Assembly: GCA_937888895.1 (NCBI GenBank)
Contig: CALASV010000304.1
Location: forward strand, 1-9,458
Direction: 5' to 3'
Source: an uncultured Clostridia bacterium
GTDB taxonomy: Bacteria > Bacillota > Clostridia > Lachnospirales > Lachnospiraceae
DNA length: 9,458 bases
Position numbers and translations under genes: made by a program. Shown here one piece after another: positions 1 through 8,100 of this stretch (positions within the stretch are counted from its first letter, which is position 1; the number at the start of each line of letters is the position of its first letter). The notes under the pieces were generated by a model. That model did not search any database and was not told the origin of the DNA. It saw only the letters and a program-made list of their open reading frames with translations.

Positions 1-20
1 GAAAGGGTTGAAATCAAAGA

Positions 21-1004
21 ATGGAAAAAGAGGTTAACAATTCAAATGATAAAGAATTAAATAATAATTTAAAATCTGAAAAAAGTAAGGGCAAATTTGC
101 AGTAAGAACAATTTTGGTATTATTAATTATTGCAATATTTGCTATATTTACAGCAATTTCTTTAAGAGCTGAATATTTAAATATAATAGAAATCGGAAAA
201 GAATATGAAAGTGTATTTTTCCAAAAAATAAAAACAAAATATACGGTATTTGGTGTAGCAGCAGTTATAATATATTTGTTTACATATATATTAAATAAAT
301 TTACTAAAAAAGGGTTAAAGAAATTTTTTGAAGAAGAAAAAAAGGAAATGCCAAAACTTCCAAATAAAAGTTTAAGTATAGTACTTGCTATAATTGGTGG
401 TGTGGTTGCTACAACAATGTTAACAGATAAATTTACAATGTTTAGCAATGCAGCTGTATTTGGACAAACAGATCCTATTTTTAATACAGACATTGGCTAC
501 TATATGTTTATCTTACCATTTATTCAATCATTATTAATATTTATAATAGAAGTATTGATAGTAGAAATTATTTATGTAGGAATTTATTATGTTATAACAT
601 TAAATTACTTTTTTGATGGTGTAAGTGGTGAAACATTAAAGAAAAATATTTTTGTAAAACAAGAATTATTTATTGTCGCATTAATAGCGATAGTTTTTTG
701 TGGATATATTTTTGTAAGTTCTCAAAATATATTAACAGGTACAATGGTTACAGTTGGAGAAGAACATGCAACATCAATAATAGGTGCTGGAAAAACTGAT
801 GTAACAATAAAATTATGGGGATATAGAATATTAAGTATTGTTATAGCAATTGCTATTTTTAGATTATTTGCTTGCATAAAAAAACAAAGCTTTAAACAAG
901 GAATGATGTCTATTTTAATGGTTCCAATATATTTAGTTTGCTTGTTTATTGTTATGACATATTTCCAAATAATTCATGTTGGAAATAATGAATTAGATAA
1001 TGAA
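21..1004 (+). pseudogene. UPF0182 (COG1615) family membrane protein, N-terminal part only
   Basis: This is the 5' part of the chimeric frame, residues 1-328. After a short polar N-terminus rich in Asn, Lys and Glu there are about seven hydrophobic segments, near residues 28-48, 74-91, 118-134, 160-193, 216-234, 267-285 and 296-318. The family hallmark lies at 138-167, with FTMFSNAAVFG followed by TDPIF, DIGYYMF and LPF. The NEL at 323-325 resembles the point where UPF0182 proteins leave the last helix and enter a large extracytoplasmic domain. Family members usually run to about 900 residues, so roughly the last 550 are missing. The family's function is not established. All four arginines here are AGA, unlike the rest of the frame, which suggests a different origin from the sequence that follows. 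Confidence 0.85.
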
Positions 1005-1745
1005 AACAATGAAGAAGATTTAAAAGTATTTACTTATATTGAACAGCATACAAATTGGTGTTTTTCACAGGAACACTTTGACCGTACAAAAGCAGAATGG
1101 GGAGAACTTGGTGCACCATGTGTATTTATTCCACGAGTTTCGATACAGCGTTTATATATTGATTTAATGGGTGTAGAAGAAGGTGTCTATGCTTTGTATG
1201 ATTATCCAGAAACGGTAGAAGAATATTTTGAGGCATTAAGAGAATGTCATTTTCGTTTGATAGATGTCATTAACGAATCACCTATTGATATTATTAACTT
1301 TGGTGATAATGTACATGCAGGAACACTTTCACCAGAATTATTTGAAAAATATGTACTTCCAGAATATAAAATGCGTTGTGAACGTTTGCATAAAGCAGGA
1401 AAATTTATTTCGGCACATTTTGATGGAGATAATGCTAGCTTGATGAAATATTATCAAGAAACAGGTTTAGATGGCATTGAAGCAATTACTCCAAAACCAC
1501 AAGGTGATGTTGACTTGCATGAAGTTAAAAAATATTTAGGAGATATGTTTTTGTTAGATGGGATTCCTGCTATTTACTTTGATAAAGAATTTCCTGAGGA
1601 AACTTTGGTAGCGTGTGTACATGAAATTTTAGATTTATTTGCACCGAATTTAATCCTTGGTATATCAGATGAAATTTCATCTACAGGAGATATAGAACGT
1701 ATTCGTTTGGTTGGAAAAATTGTGGACGAATACAACGGATATTAA
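21..1745 (+). CDS. Chimeric ORF: UPF0182 membrane N-terminus joined to URO-D-like C-terminus
   Basis: This 574-residue frame runs from ATG at 21 to TAA at 1743-1745 without interruption, but its halves belong to unrelated families. Residues 1 to about 328 are the multi-helix membrane part of a UPF0182 protein. Residues from about 331 to 574 are the back part of a uroporphyrinogen-decarboxylase-like soluble enzyme. I know of no natural protein with this architecture, and both partners are incomplete: UPF0182 lacks its large extracytoplasmic region and URO-D lacks its N-terminal ~80-100 residues. The start is weakly supported, since AAAGGG at 2-7 lies 13 nt upstream, but no better Met exists nearby. 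The frame ends 13 nt before jetD. I regard it as a join of two truncated genes rather than a functional fusion, and would not assign it a function as a whole. Confidence 0.8.
   Translation: MEKEVNNSNDKELNNNLKSEKSKGKFAVRTILVLLIIAIFAIFTAISLRAEYLNIIEIGKEYESVFFQKIKTKYTVFGVAAVIIYLFTYILNKFTKKGLKKFFEEEKKEMPKLPNKSLSIVLAIIGGVVATTMLTDKFTMFSNAAVFGQTDPIFNTDIGYYMFILPFIQSLLIFIIEVLIVEIIYVGIYYVITLNYFFDGVSGETLKKNIFVKQELFIVALIAIVFCGYIFVSSQNILTGTMVTVGEEHATSIIGAGKTDVTIKLWGYRILSIVIAIAIFRLFACIKKQSFKQGMMSILMVPIYLVCLFIVMTYFQIIHVGNNELDNENNEEDLKVFTYIEQHTNWCFSQEHFDRTKAEWGELGAPCVFIPRVSIQRLYIDLMGVEEGVYALYDYPETVEEYFEALRECHFRLIDVINESPIDIINFGDNVHAGTLSPELFEKYVLPEYKMRCERLHKAGKFISAHFDGDNASLMKYYQETGLDGIEAITPKPQGDVDLHEVKKYLGDMFLLDGIPAIYFDKEFPEETLVACVHEILDLFAPNLILGISDEISSTGDIERIRLVGKIVDEYNGY
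1005..1020 (+). other. Junction between UPF0182 and URO-D-like sequence
   Basis: Family similarity changes here. UPF0182 sequence is recognisable up to about NELDNE (residues 323-328), and URO-D-like sequence begins around DLKVFTYIE (333-341). The bases at 1009-1018 are a purine-rich GAAGAA run of the kind that can serve as microhomology for recombination or for a mistaken assembly join. The reading frame stays open across the junction, which would happen by chance in about one of three same-strand joins. The exact breakpoint cannot be set without homologues of both parents. Confidence 0.65.
1011..1745 (+). pseudogene. Uroporphyrinogen-decarboxylase-like (URO-D superfamily) protein, C-terminal part
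   Basis: This is the 3' part of the chimeric frame, residues 331-574, a soluble TIM-barrel-type sequence with no membrane segment. Recognisable stretches are RLYIDLMGVEEG (377-388), FGDNVHAGTLSPELF (427-441), ISAHFDGDN (463-471), TGLDGIEAITPKPQGDV (481-497), LLDGIP (511-516) and ISDEISSTGDIERIRLV (548-564). These are typical of the URO-D-like enzymes common in clostridia, several of which are corrinoid or methyltransferase-linked rather than true HemE, so I do not assign haem synthesis. About 240 residues remain of a protein that usually has 330-350, so the N-terminal end is missing. Seven of nine arginine codons are CGT, with one CGA and one AGA. The stop lies 13 nt before the jetD start, so the original gene could be co-transcribed with the Wadjet genes. 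Confidence 0.75.
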
Positions 1746-1747
1746 GT

Positions 1748-1753
1748 GAGGAG
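1748..1753 (+). promoter_or_regulatory. Ribosome binding site of jetD
   Basis: GAGGAG lies 5 nt before the GTG at 1759 and directly after the stop codon of the upstream frame. It is the strongest reason to accept the GTG as the jetD start, because the first in-frame residues after it already read like the family's N-terminus. Confidence 0.75.
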
Positions 1754-1758
1754 TAAAA

Positions 1759-2802
1759 GTGAAACGAATTTCTTTACAAGAGTTAGCAACGAAATATAAA
1801 ATAAAAGAATATTTGGAGTTACATAAAAAAATAATTTGTTTATTGGAAGAGGAAAAAATAAAACCAGTAAAAGTTTCTGGAAAGAATGGAAAAACTCCAG
1901 CGTTATATAAAGAATATTGGTTAATAGAAGAACAGGAGGATTTTTCTAATTATAAGGAAGAATTGCTTTTTGATTATGTTCCATTAATCTCTACAGAGTA
2001 TTATTTAAGTCATTTAAAACAATATGTAGAAGATAGAATTTGGGTGCAATTATTGAATGAATATTTAAAAATAAATCGAGAAAAATTGCAATACCCAAAA
2101 TCTATTAATGAGCGAAGTTTTGAAATTTGGCATCGAGAGAAATTTTTGAAAGAAGAACAAGGAAAGAAAATTTTAAAGCGTTGTGGGTTGTCTTTGGAAG
2201 ATTTTAATTTATATGAAACAACAGAACCTTTGGCATATTATTCCCATACAAAAGAAGTACCTCAAACAATGTTAATTTTGGAAAATAAAGATACCTTTTA
2301 TAGTATGAGAAAATTTTTGTTAGATGGAAATAGTGAGATTTTTGGGATAAAAATAGGTACTTTAATTTATGGTGCTGGAAAAGGAATTTATCGTTCTTTT
2401 GAGGACTTCTTTTTATGTTTAGAACCTTATATGAGAGAAGAAAATAATACGATATATTATCTTGGAGATTTAGATTATGAAGGAATATTGATTTATGAAA
2501 ATTTAGCAAAATTATTTGCTGAAGAAGTAGGTAAAGAAAATATACAAAAATTTTCTAATATAAAGGAAAAAAAGATGGAATTATTACAAATACAACCTTT
2601 TGTGTTAGGATATGCAAAAATGTTAGAAAAAGCACAAAAAATAGGAATAAGCAATATGCCAGAAATGAAAAAGGCTCAAAATCATAAGATAGGTACAACA
2701 TTTTTTAATTATTTTTCAAAAGAAATAGCAGAAAATTTTCAAACTTTGTTAGAAAGCAATAAATATATTCCACAAGAAATATTATCAGTGGAAGATTTTT
2801 GA
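1759..2802 (+). CDS. jetD: Wadjet nuclease subunit JetD (TOPRIM domain)
   Basis: This 347-residue protein is the predicted DNA-cleaving subunit, related to the topoisomerase VI/Spo11 nuclease half. In characterised Wadjet systems it cuts circular plasmid DNA after JetABC has extruded it. Residues ~10-60 look like a winged-helix DNA-binding segment ending in KTPALYKEYWLIE. Residues ~168-347 form the TOPRIM domain, with the metal-binding Glu in MLILENKDTF (E175) and the DxD in YLGDLDYEG (D237, D239). YGAGKGIYRSFEDF (204-217) lies between them. All expected acidic residues are present, so the enzyme looks intact. The GTG start at 1759 is supported by GAGGAG 5 nt upstream. The gene is first in the operon, 19 nt before jetA. 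Its arginine codons are CGA 4, AGA 3, CGT 2. Confidence 0.88.
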   Translation: MKRISLQELATKYKIKEYLELHKKIICLLEEEKIKPVKVSGKNGKTPALYKEYWLIEEQEDFSNYKEELLFDYVPLISTEYYLSHLKQYVEDRIWVQLLNEYLKINREKLQYPKSINERSFEIWHREKFLKEEQGKKILKRCGLSLEDFNLYETTEPLAYYSHTKEVPQTMLILENKDTFYSMRKFLLDGNSEIFGIKIGTLIYGAGKGIYRSFEDFFLCLEPYMREENNTIYYLGDLDYEGILIYENLAKLFAEEVGKENIQKFSNIKEKKMELLQIQPFVLGYAKMLEKAQKIGISNMPEMKKAQNHKIGTTFFNYFSKEIAENFQTLLESNKYIPQEILSVEDF

Positions 2803-2805
2803 GAG

Positions 2806-2810
2806 AAAGG
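2806..2810 (+). promoter_or_regulatory. Weak ribosome binding site of jetA
   Basis: AAAGG lies 11 nt before the ATG at 2822, in the 19-nt gap after the jetD stop. It is weaker and farther from the start than the sites of jetB and jetC. This may lower JetA translation relative to them or make it depend on coupling from jetD. Confidence 0.45.
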
Positions 2811-2821
2811 TACATAAGTAA

Positions 2822-4435
2822 ATGAAATATGAATTTTTGAAACAATTTTCAAGAAGAATGAAGCATGTAGGGATGTATGGAAAACTGGTATATCATAGTT
2901 CACAAAAACAAACGTGGAGAACGTATGGTTTTATAAATTTAGATGAGCAATTGAATATAATTATAGCAGTATTACTTTACATTATGGAGCAATCATTAAA
3001 AGAAGAATATTGTACGATAGATGATATTGGTGTGTATCTTGACAATTTAAATAGTACCTATTTTCAAAAAAATTTATCGTATGAAGATTGTAAGAAATTA
3101 GGAGATTTTATTATCAATGCTATTTTATCCAATGAAGGTAAAGTAATGTACTTTGAAGGATATGATTTTGAGCAGAGAGAATATAAAGTGATGAATATTA
3201 GCTACATTGCAAATAAAGTAGTATATACAAATGGTGATATAAAAAGAACATCTTATTATTTAACAGATGATGGCTATAATTTATTATTGTCTACATTAGA
3301 AATTGAAAATAATATGAAATTGACCATCCATGAAATGATATTTAAATTGCATTTGGAAAAGCAAAATTATGATAAAGCAGAAGATGAAATTAAAAATGTC
3401 TTTCAATTGTTGTGGATTCAATTGCAAAAAATACAAGAAGCAATTCAACGAGTGAAAAGAAATGCATTGAACTATTCAGTAGAAGATTATAAAGTGTTAT
3501 TAGAAGAAAATTTAGAAATAATTGGTGATACAAAGCAGAAATTTTGGCAGTACCGAGAAGTAGTAAAAAAGCGTGCATTAGTATTAGAAGAACATCATAT
3601 CAATCGAAAAAAATTATCGAAGGAAGATGAGAGAAATTTAAATCATTTAAAAGTAATTGAGAGTTATTTAAATCGAGGGATTGATGAACATCAAAAAATA
3701 TTAAATTCTCATTTTGACTTAAAAATGTTATATGAAAAAGAATTGGATAGTTTAGCACAAATGTCATTAATTCGACGATTTTCTTTACGAACAGAATTGT
3801 ATGATAAAATTTTAGAAAATGGTAGTTGTTTGGAACAGTTAGATTTATTTTTTCGACCTCTTTTCTATCAACAACCAGAAAAAATTTATAATTTAGAGAA
3901 AGCATTGCAATTACAAAAGCCTGTTCGAAAGAAGGAAGTAGAAGAACAAGAAGAAGTCATTGAATTTGATGCAGACGATTGGCAGAAAGAACGAATGAAA
4001 AAGCAAAAAGAAAAGTTAAAAAAATATGAGAAAAGTTTAGCATTACTCATAGATATGGCTTTAGAACAGGGTGGTACTATTACATTAAAGAAAATTAAGG
4101 TTCAATTAGAAGAAGAAAAAGTATCTAGGCTTTCTATTTTAATTCCAAACATTGATATTTTTAAAGAAATTATGGTGGAATTGATTAAAAGTAGAGAAAT
4201 TGATGTACCTGCTTTAAGAAAAGAAAAAAGTGAATATATTATGGAAGATTCCTTTGATTTTCAATTGCATGAGATGATATTGAATTTAACAGAAGTGAAA
4301 AAAAGAAACCAAATTTCTAAAATTTATATTACAAGATTACCAGAACAACAAGTAGTAGAGTTTTCAGGACTTTTTGACGGAAAAGGAGAGGAAAAAAAGA
4401 TACGTTGTTCTAATGTGGAAATTAAAATAGTATAA
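2822..4435 (+). CDS. jetA: Wadjet kleisin subunit JetA (MukF-like)
   Basis: This 537-residue protein is the predicted kleisin that bridges the two JetC heads and binds JetB. It has no signal peptide or membrane segment. Residues ~1-160 form an N-terminal winged-helix region, including INLDEQLNIIIAVLLYI (38-54) and a strand-rich wing ending in YYLTDDGYNLLLSTLEIE (145-162). LTIHEMIFKLHLEKQNYDKAEDE (167-189) and the following residues to ~330 are long amphipathic helices, as in MukF-type middle domains. An acidic linker at ~372-386 (EVEEQEEVIEFDADD) precedes a charged helix and a C-terminal winged-helix region (~405-537). This order matches the JetA branch formerly called DUF5716. Low sequence conservation makes the domain limits approximate. 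The gene lies between jetD (19 nt before) and jetB (28 nt after). Confidence 0.82.
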   Translation: MKYEFLKQFSRRMKHVGMYGKLVYHSSQKQTWRTYGFINLDEQLNIIIAVLLYIMEQSLKEEYCTIDDIGVYLDNLNSTYFQKNLSYEDCKKLGDFIINAILSNEGKVMYFEGYDFEQREYKVMNISYIANKVVYTNGDIKRTSYYLTDDGYNLLLSTLEIENNMKLTIHEMIFKLHLEKQNYDKAEDEIKNVFQLLWIQLQKIQEAIQRVKRNALNYSVEDYKVLLEENLEIIGDTKQKFWQYREVVKKRALVLEEHHINRKKLSKEDERNLNHLKVIESYLNRGIDEHQKILNSHFDLKMLYEKELDSLAQMSLIRRFSLRTELYDKILENGSCLEQLDLFFRPLFYQQPEKIYNLEKALQLQKPVRKKEVEEQEEVIEFDADDWQKERMKKQKEKLKKYEKSLALLIDMALEQGGTITLKKIKVQLEEEKVSRLSILIPNIDIFKEIMVELIKSREIDVPALRKEKSEYIMEDSFDFQLHEMILNLTEVKKRNQISKIYITRLPEQQVVEFSGLFDGKGEEKKIRCSNVEIKIV

Positions 4436-4451
4436 AAGAAAAAATATAAGC

Positions 4452-4457
4452 AGGAGA
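4452..4457 (+). promoter_or_regulatory. Ribosome binding site of jetB
   Basis: AGGAGA lies 6 nt before the ATG at 4464, in the 28-nt gap after the jetA stop. This is an optimal spacing and settles the jetB start. Confidence 0.75.
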
Positions 4458-4463
4458 ATAATA

Positions 4464-5177
4464 ATGGCATACGAAATAGGAGAAATTCGCTTGAGTCAGC
4501 AAATTTTTTATTATTTGTTGAAGCATCATGAACTGAGAGAAGAAGTAGAAAATACACTTTATCGAGCATATACAGAAGAAGAACAAGTGCAAAATTTAGT
4601 GAAGTCACAGGCAGAAGAAGCAGAGTGTAGTGTAGAGCGATATGGAAATATTATTTATTTAATTCCAAAAGAGGAGAATACATTTTTAGGATTTTCAAAA
4701 GCAAAATTAAAAGAAACTTTATGTAAATCAACAGGAACAGATAAAGACTTTTATTTATCACAGTTTGTTATTTTAACATTACTTACAGAAATTTATGATG
4801 GCCAAGGGAATAGTAGTAAATGTAAAGATTATATTCGTGTAGGGGAATTGCAAAATAGTATTTCTGAATATTTAAAAACAGGTGTGGAGCAAAATTCGGA
4901 AGAGGAAGAAGAACAAAAAGGAATTGCATTTCGAAATATGTTAGAGGCTTATGAGGCATTGCGTTCTGATGATAAAGGTTCCAAAGTAAGAACAACAAAG
5001 GAAGGATTTTTACATAATATTTTTGTTTTTTTAGAAAAGCAAGGATTGATTGATTATATAGAAGAAGATGAAATGATTAAAACAACAAAAAAGTTAGATA
5101 ATTTGATGGATTGGAATTTATTAAATCAGAATAATTATCAGAGAATTAAAAAAGTACTAGGAGACGAGCATGAGTAA
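4464..5177 (+). CDS. jetB: Wadjet subunit JetB (MukE-like)
   Basis: This 237-residue, acidic, soluble protein is the predicted kleisin-binding subunit of the JetABC complex, equivalent to MukE in MukBEF. It is helix-rich and fits two tandem winged helices: residues ~7-70, with the wing strand RYGNIIYLIPKEEN (59-72), and ~95-215, with FYLSQFVILTLLTEIYDG (96-113) and the wing-like segment from GFLHNIFVFLEKQGLIDYI (181-199). An acidic loop at 144-150 separates helices in the second half. The length and style fit the DUF6063 family associated with type II Wadjet. On its own the sequence would be hard to name, so its position between jetA and jetC carries much of the call. Its last 8 nt overlap the start of jetC, indicating translational coupling. 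Confidence 0.8.
   Translation: MAYEIGEIRLSQQIFYYLLKHHELREEVENTLYRAYTEEEQVQNLVKSQAEEAECSVERYGNIIYLIPKEENTFLGFSKAKLKETLCKSTGTDKDFYLSQFVILTLLTEIYDGQGNSSKCKDYIRVGELQNSISEYLKTGVEQNSEEEEEQKGIAFRNMLEAYEALRSDDKGSKVRTTKEGFLHNIFVFLEKQGLIDYIEEDEMIKTTKKLDNLMDWNLLNQNNYQRIKKVLGDEHE
5159..5164 (+). promoter_or_regulatory. Ribosome binding site of jetC inside the jetB 3' end
   Basis: AGGAGA lies 5 nt before the ATG at 5170, within the last codons of jetB. Together with the 8-nt overlap of the two frames it fixes the jetC start and supports coupled translation. Confidence 0.75.
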
Positions 5178-8100
5178 AATAAATGCAATTCGATTGATTA
5201 ATTTAAATTATAATAATAATGCAATTCGAATTAGTGACGAACTATTTCGATTGAATGGAGAAAGTACGTTAATGTCTTTGCGTAATGGTGGTGGAAAATC
5301 TGTTTTAGTGCAAATGATAACAGCTCCTTTTGTACATAAGAGTTATCGAAATGCAGCAGACCGTCCATTTGAAAGTTATTTTACAACATCAAAGCCTACT
5401 TTTATTATGGTAGAGTGGGCATTGGATAACGGAGCAGGGTATTGTTTGACGGGGATGATGGTACGAAAAAATCAAGAGACAGAGTCATCGGAATCGTTGG
5501 AAATTATCAATTTTATTAGCGAATATGATAGTTCTTGTGAGCAAGATATTTCGCATATTCCTGTTGTAGAAAAAGGGAAAAAAGAAGTTATTTTAAAAAA
5601 TTTTCATGCTTGTAAGCAATTATTTGAAGCTTATAAAAAAGATAGTTCTAAAAAATTCTTTTATTATGATATGAATCAGTATGCTCAATCAAGACAATAT
5701 TTTGATAAGTTAGCAGAATATCAAATTCATTTTAAAGAATGGGAAAGTATTATTAAAAAAGTAAATGCAAAAGAGTCTGGTTTATCTGAACTATTTTCCG
5801 ATTGTAAAAACGAAAAAGAATTATTAGAAAAATGGTTTTTAGAAACGGTAGAACGAAAAGTAGACCGTGATAAAAGCAGAATGAAAGAATTTCAAAGTAT
5901 TGTTGAAAAATATGTTCGTTTGTATAAAGAAAATAAGTCTAAAATTCAGCGTAGGGATACAATTCTTGCATTTAAGGAAGATATGCTTGGAGTAGAAGAA
6001 CAAGCAAAAAATTATGTAGAAACAGAACAAAAAGTAAAAGCATTTGAAAATCGTATTGCTTGTTTTATACAAGAATTAAATCGGTTAGAGGAACTTGTAA
6101 AACAAAACTTGCAAAAGGTGGAACAAAAAAAGAAAAATTGCGAAGCAGAATTATTACATATTGCTTATGAAAAATTGTCAATGGAGTTATACCAATTAGA
6201 AGATAAGCTCAAATTTCGAATTGCAAATCGTGATATGATAGGTATGGAAAAAGATGCTTTAGAAGAAGAATTAGAGAAAATTAATCAGATGCTCCATCTT
6301 TTAGAGTGTGCAAAACAGCAGGAATTTGTAGATGAACAAAAAAGAGAATATGAACTTTTTACGCAGAAAATTGAAGTATATCGAAAAGATGAAAAAGAAT
6401 TAGAACAAGAGCGAAAAAGTTTGGGTGGCTATTTGAAAAAACATTATGAAATAATGGTAGAAAATACTTCTTTATCACTTTCTAAAAAAGAGGAAGAATG
6501 TGAGCAAATAGAGCAAAAAAGAGTATTGCAAAAGCAAAAACAAGTCGAGTGTCAAGAAAAAATAGAAGAATTTCTTGTAAAAATAGCGGAATGTAATACA
6601 AGAATGAAAGGATTTAGTCAAAAAGAAGAAAATTTTAATAGAAATTATGAAGAAAATTTTATAAGAAATATTGTCGGGGAATATGAGCCGGGATTTTTAG
6701 ATATAAAGAAAGAACAACAAGAAAAGCAACTGTTAGAACTTATAAAAAGTCAAAATCAGCATATCAAACAGCAAGAGGAAACAAAAGAGAGAAAACATAG
6801 TCTAGAAAGAAAGATAGAAGATTATCGAAATGAAAAACGAAGTCAAGAATATGAATTAAAAGACTTGTTAGAACAAGAAACTAGGTTGCAAAAGCAGTTA
6901 GAAGAACGAAAAAATATTATGCGTTATTTAGAAGCAGATACGACAAAACTTTGGCAACTAGATAAATTATTAGAAATAGCAGATAGAAAATTGATGGAGT
7001 TAGATAGAATTAGAAAGGAATTAGAGCAAGAAGAACATGTACTTCAAAAAGAGTGGAAAAAACTTACTTCTGGAGAATTGTTAGAATTGCCACAAGAGTT
7101 TAAAAAACTGTTAACAGAATTAGAATTACATCCTGTGTATGGAATGAACTGGTTAGAGAAAAATGGATATTCTAAAAAGAAAAATATGGAAATGATACGA
7201 AAACAGCCATTCCTTCCTTATTCTTTAATTCTTCCAAAAGCAGAAATAAAGAAATTAGAAACAAGAGGAAAAGAATTATATACTTCATTTCCAATTCCGT
7301 TAATTCCAAGAGAAAATTTAGAAAAAGTATTATTAGAAAAAGAAAGTAGTATTTTAAATTTAGAAGGAATTAGTTTTTATTTATGGTTTAATGAACAACT
7401 TTTGGATAAAAAAGCATTACAAATATTAGTACAACAAAAAGAGATAGAACTAAAGAAAAAACGAGAGCAAATAGAACTTCGAAAGACGGAATATCAAGAA
7501 TATCTTAATAAAAAAACAATATTAAAACATCAGTCATTGACAAAGGAAGTTGTAGAAGAAAATCAAGAATTACAAGAAAAAACAAAAGAAAATATAAAAA
7601 AAATAGAGCTGTTAATTTTACAAGGAAATGAAGAAATTCAACAATTATTGCAATCTTTGGAAGAATTAACACAAACGATATTGAAAGAAAAACAACAGAT
7701 AGAATGGTGTAAGAGACGAGAAAAAGAGTTTCAACAGTTTTGTATGGATTATGCAGAATATCAAACAGATATACAAACAATAGACCGTATGAAACAAGAA
7801 AAGATTCGTTTAGAAGATAGAAAAAAACAGGCAATAGAGTTGATGGAACAGTGTATCGAAAGTTTAAAAACAGCAGAAACACAAAAACAGCAATTACTTC
7901 GTTTATTTGAAGAGCAAAAGCAAAGTTTTGCAAAATATGAGCAGTATCAATGTTTAGAAGTAACGGATTTGGAGAAGACAATCGAGGAAGTAGAAGCAAG
8001 ATATGATGCAATTACTTCGAAAATGTCACTGCAATTACAAGAATTAGAAGAACAGCAACAAAAGGTAAGAAAGAGTTTAGAAAAAGCAACGTATGAATTG

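Noticed and set aside
14..493. 159-codon antisense frame opposite the UPF0182 segment
   Set aside because: It is a shadow of an AT-rich membrane-protein gene whose sense frame matches a known family; no ribosome binding site or family resemblance was seen.
1011..1745. Assignment as HemE (haem biosynthesis)
   Set aside because: The fragment resembles the broad URO-D-like group of anaerobes, and the N-terminal residues that help distinguish true HemE are missing.
4436..4463. Possible terminator or promoter in the jetA-jetB gap
   Set aside because: The 28 nt hold no inverted repeat or T-run, only the jetB Shine-Dalgarno and A-rich filler.
7505..8011. 168-codon antisense frame rich in Leu, Phe and Val, resembling a membrane protein
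   Set aside because: It is the reverse complement of the Glu/Lys/Gln-rich coiled coil of jetC, which always yields hydrophobic antisense translations. The sense frame is continuous and clearly SMC.
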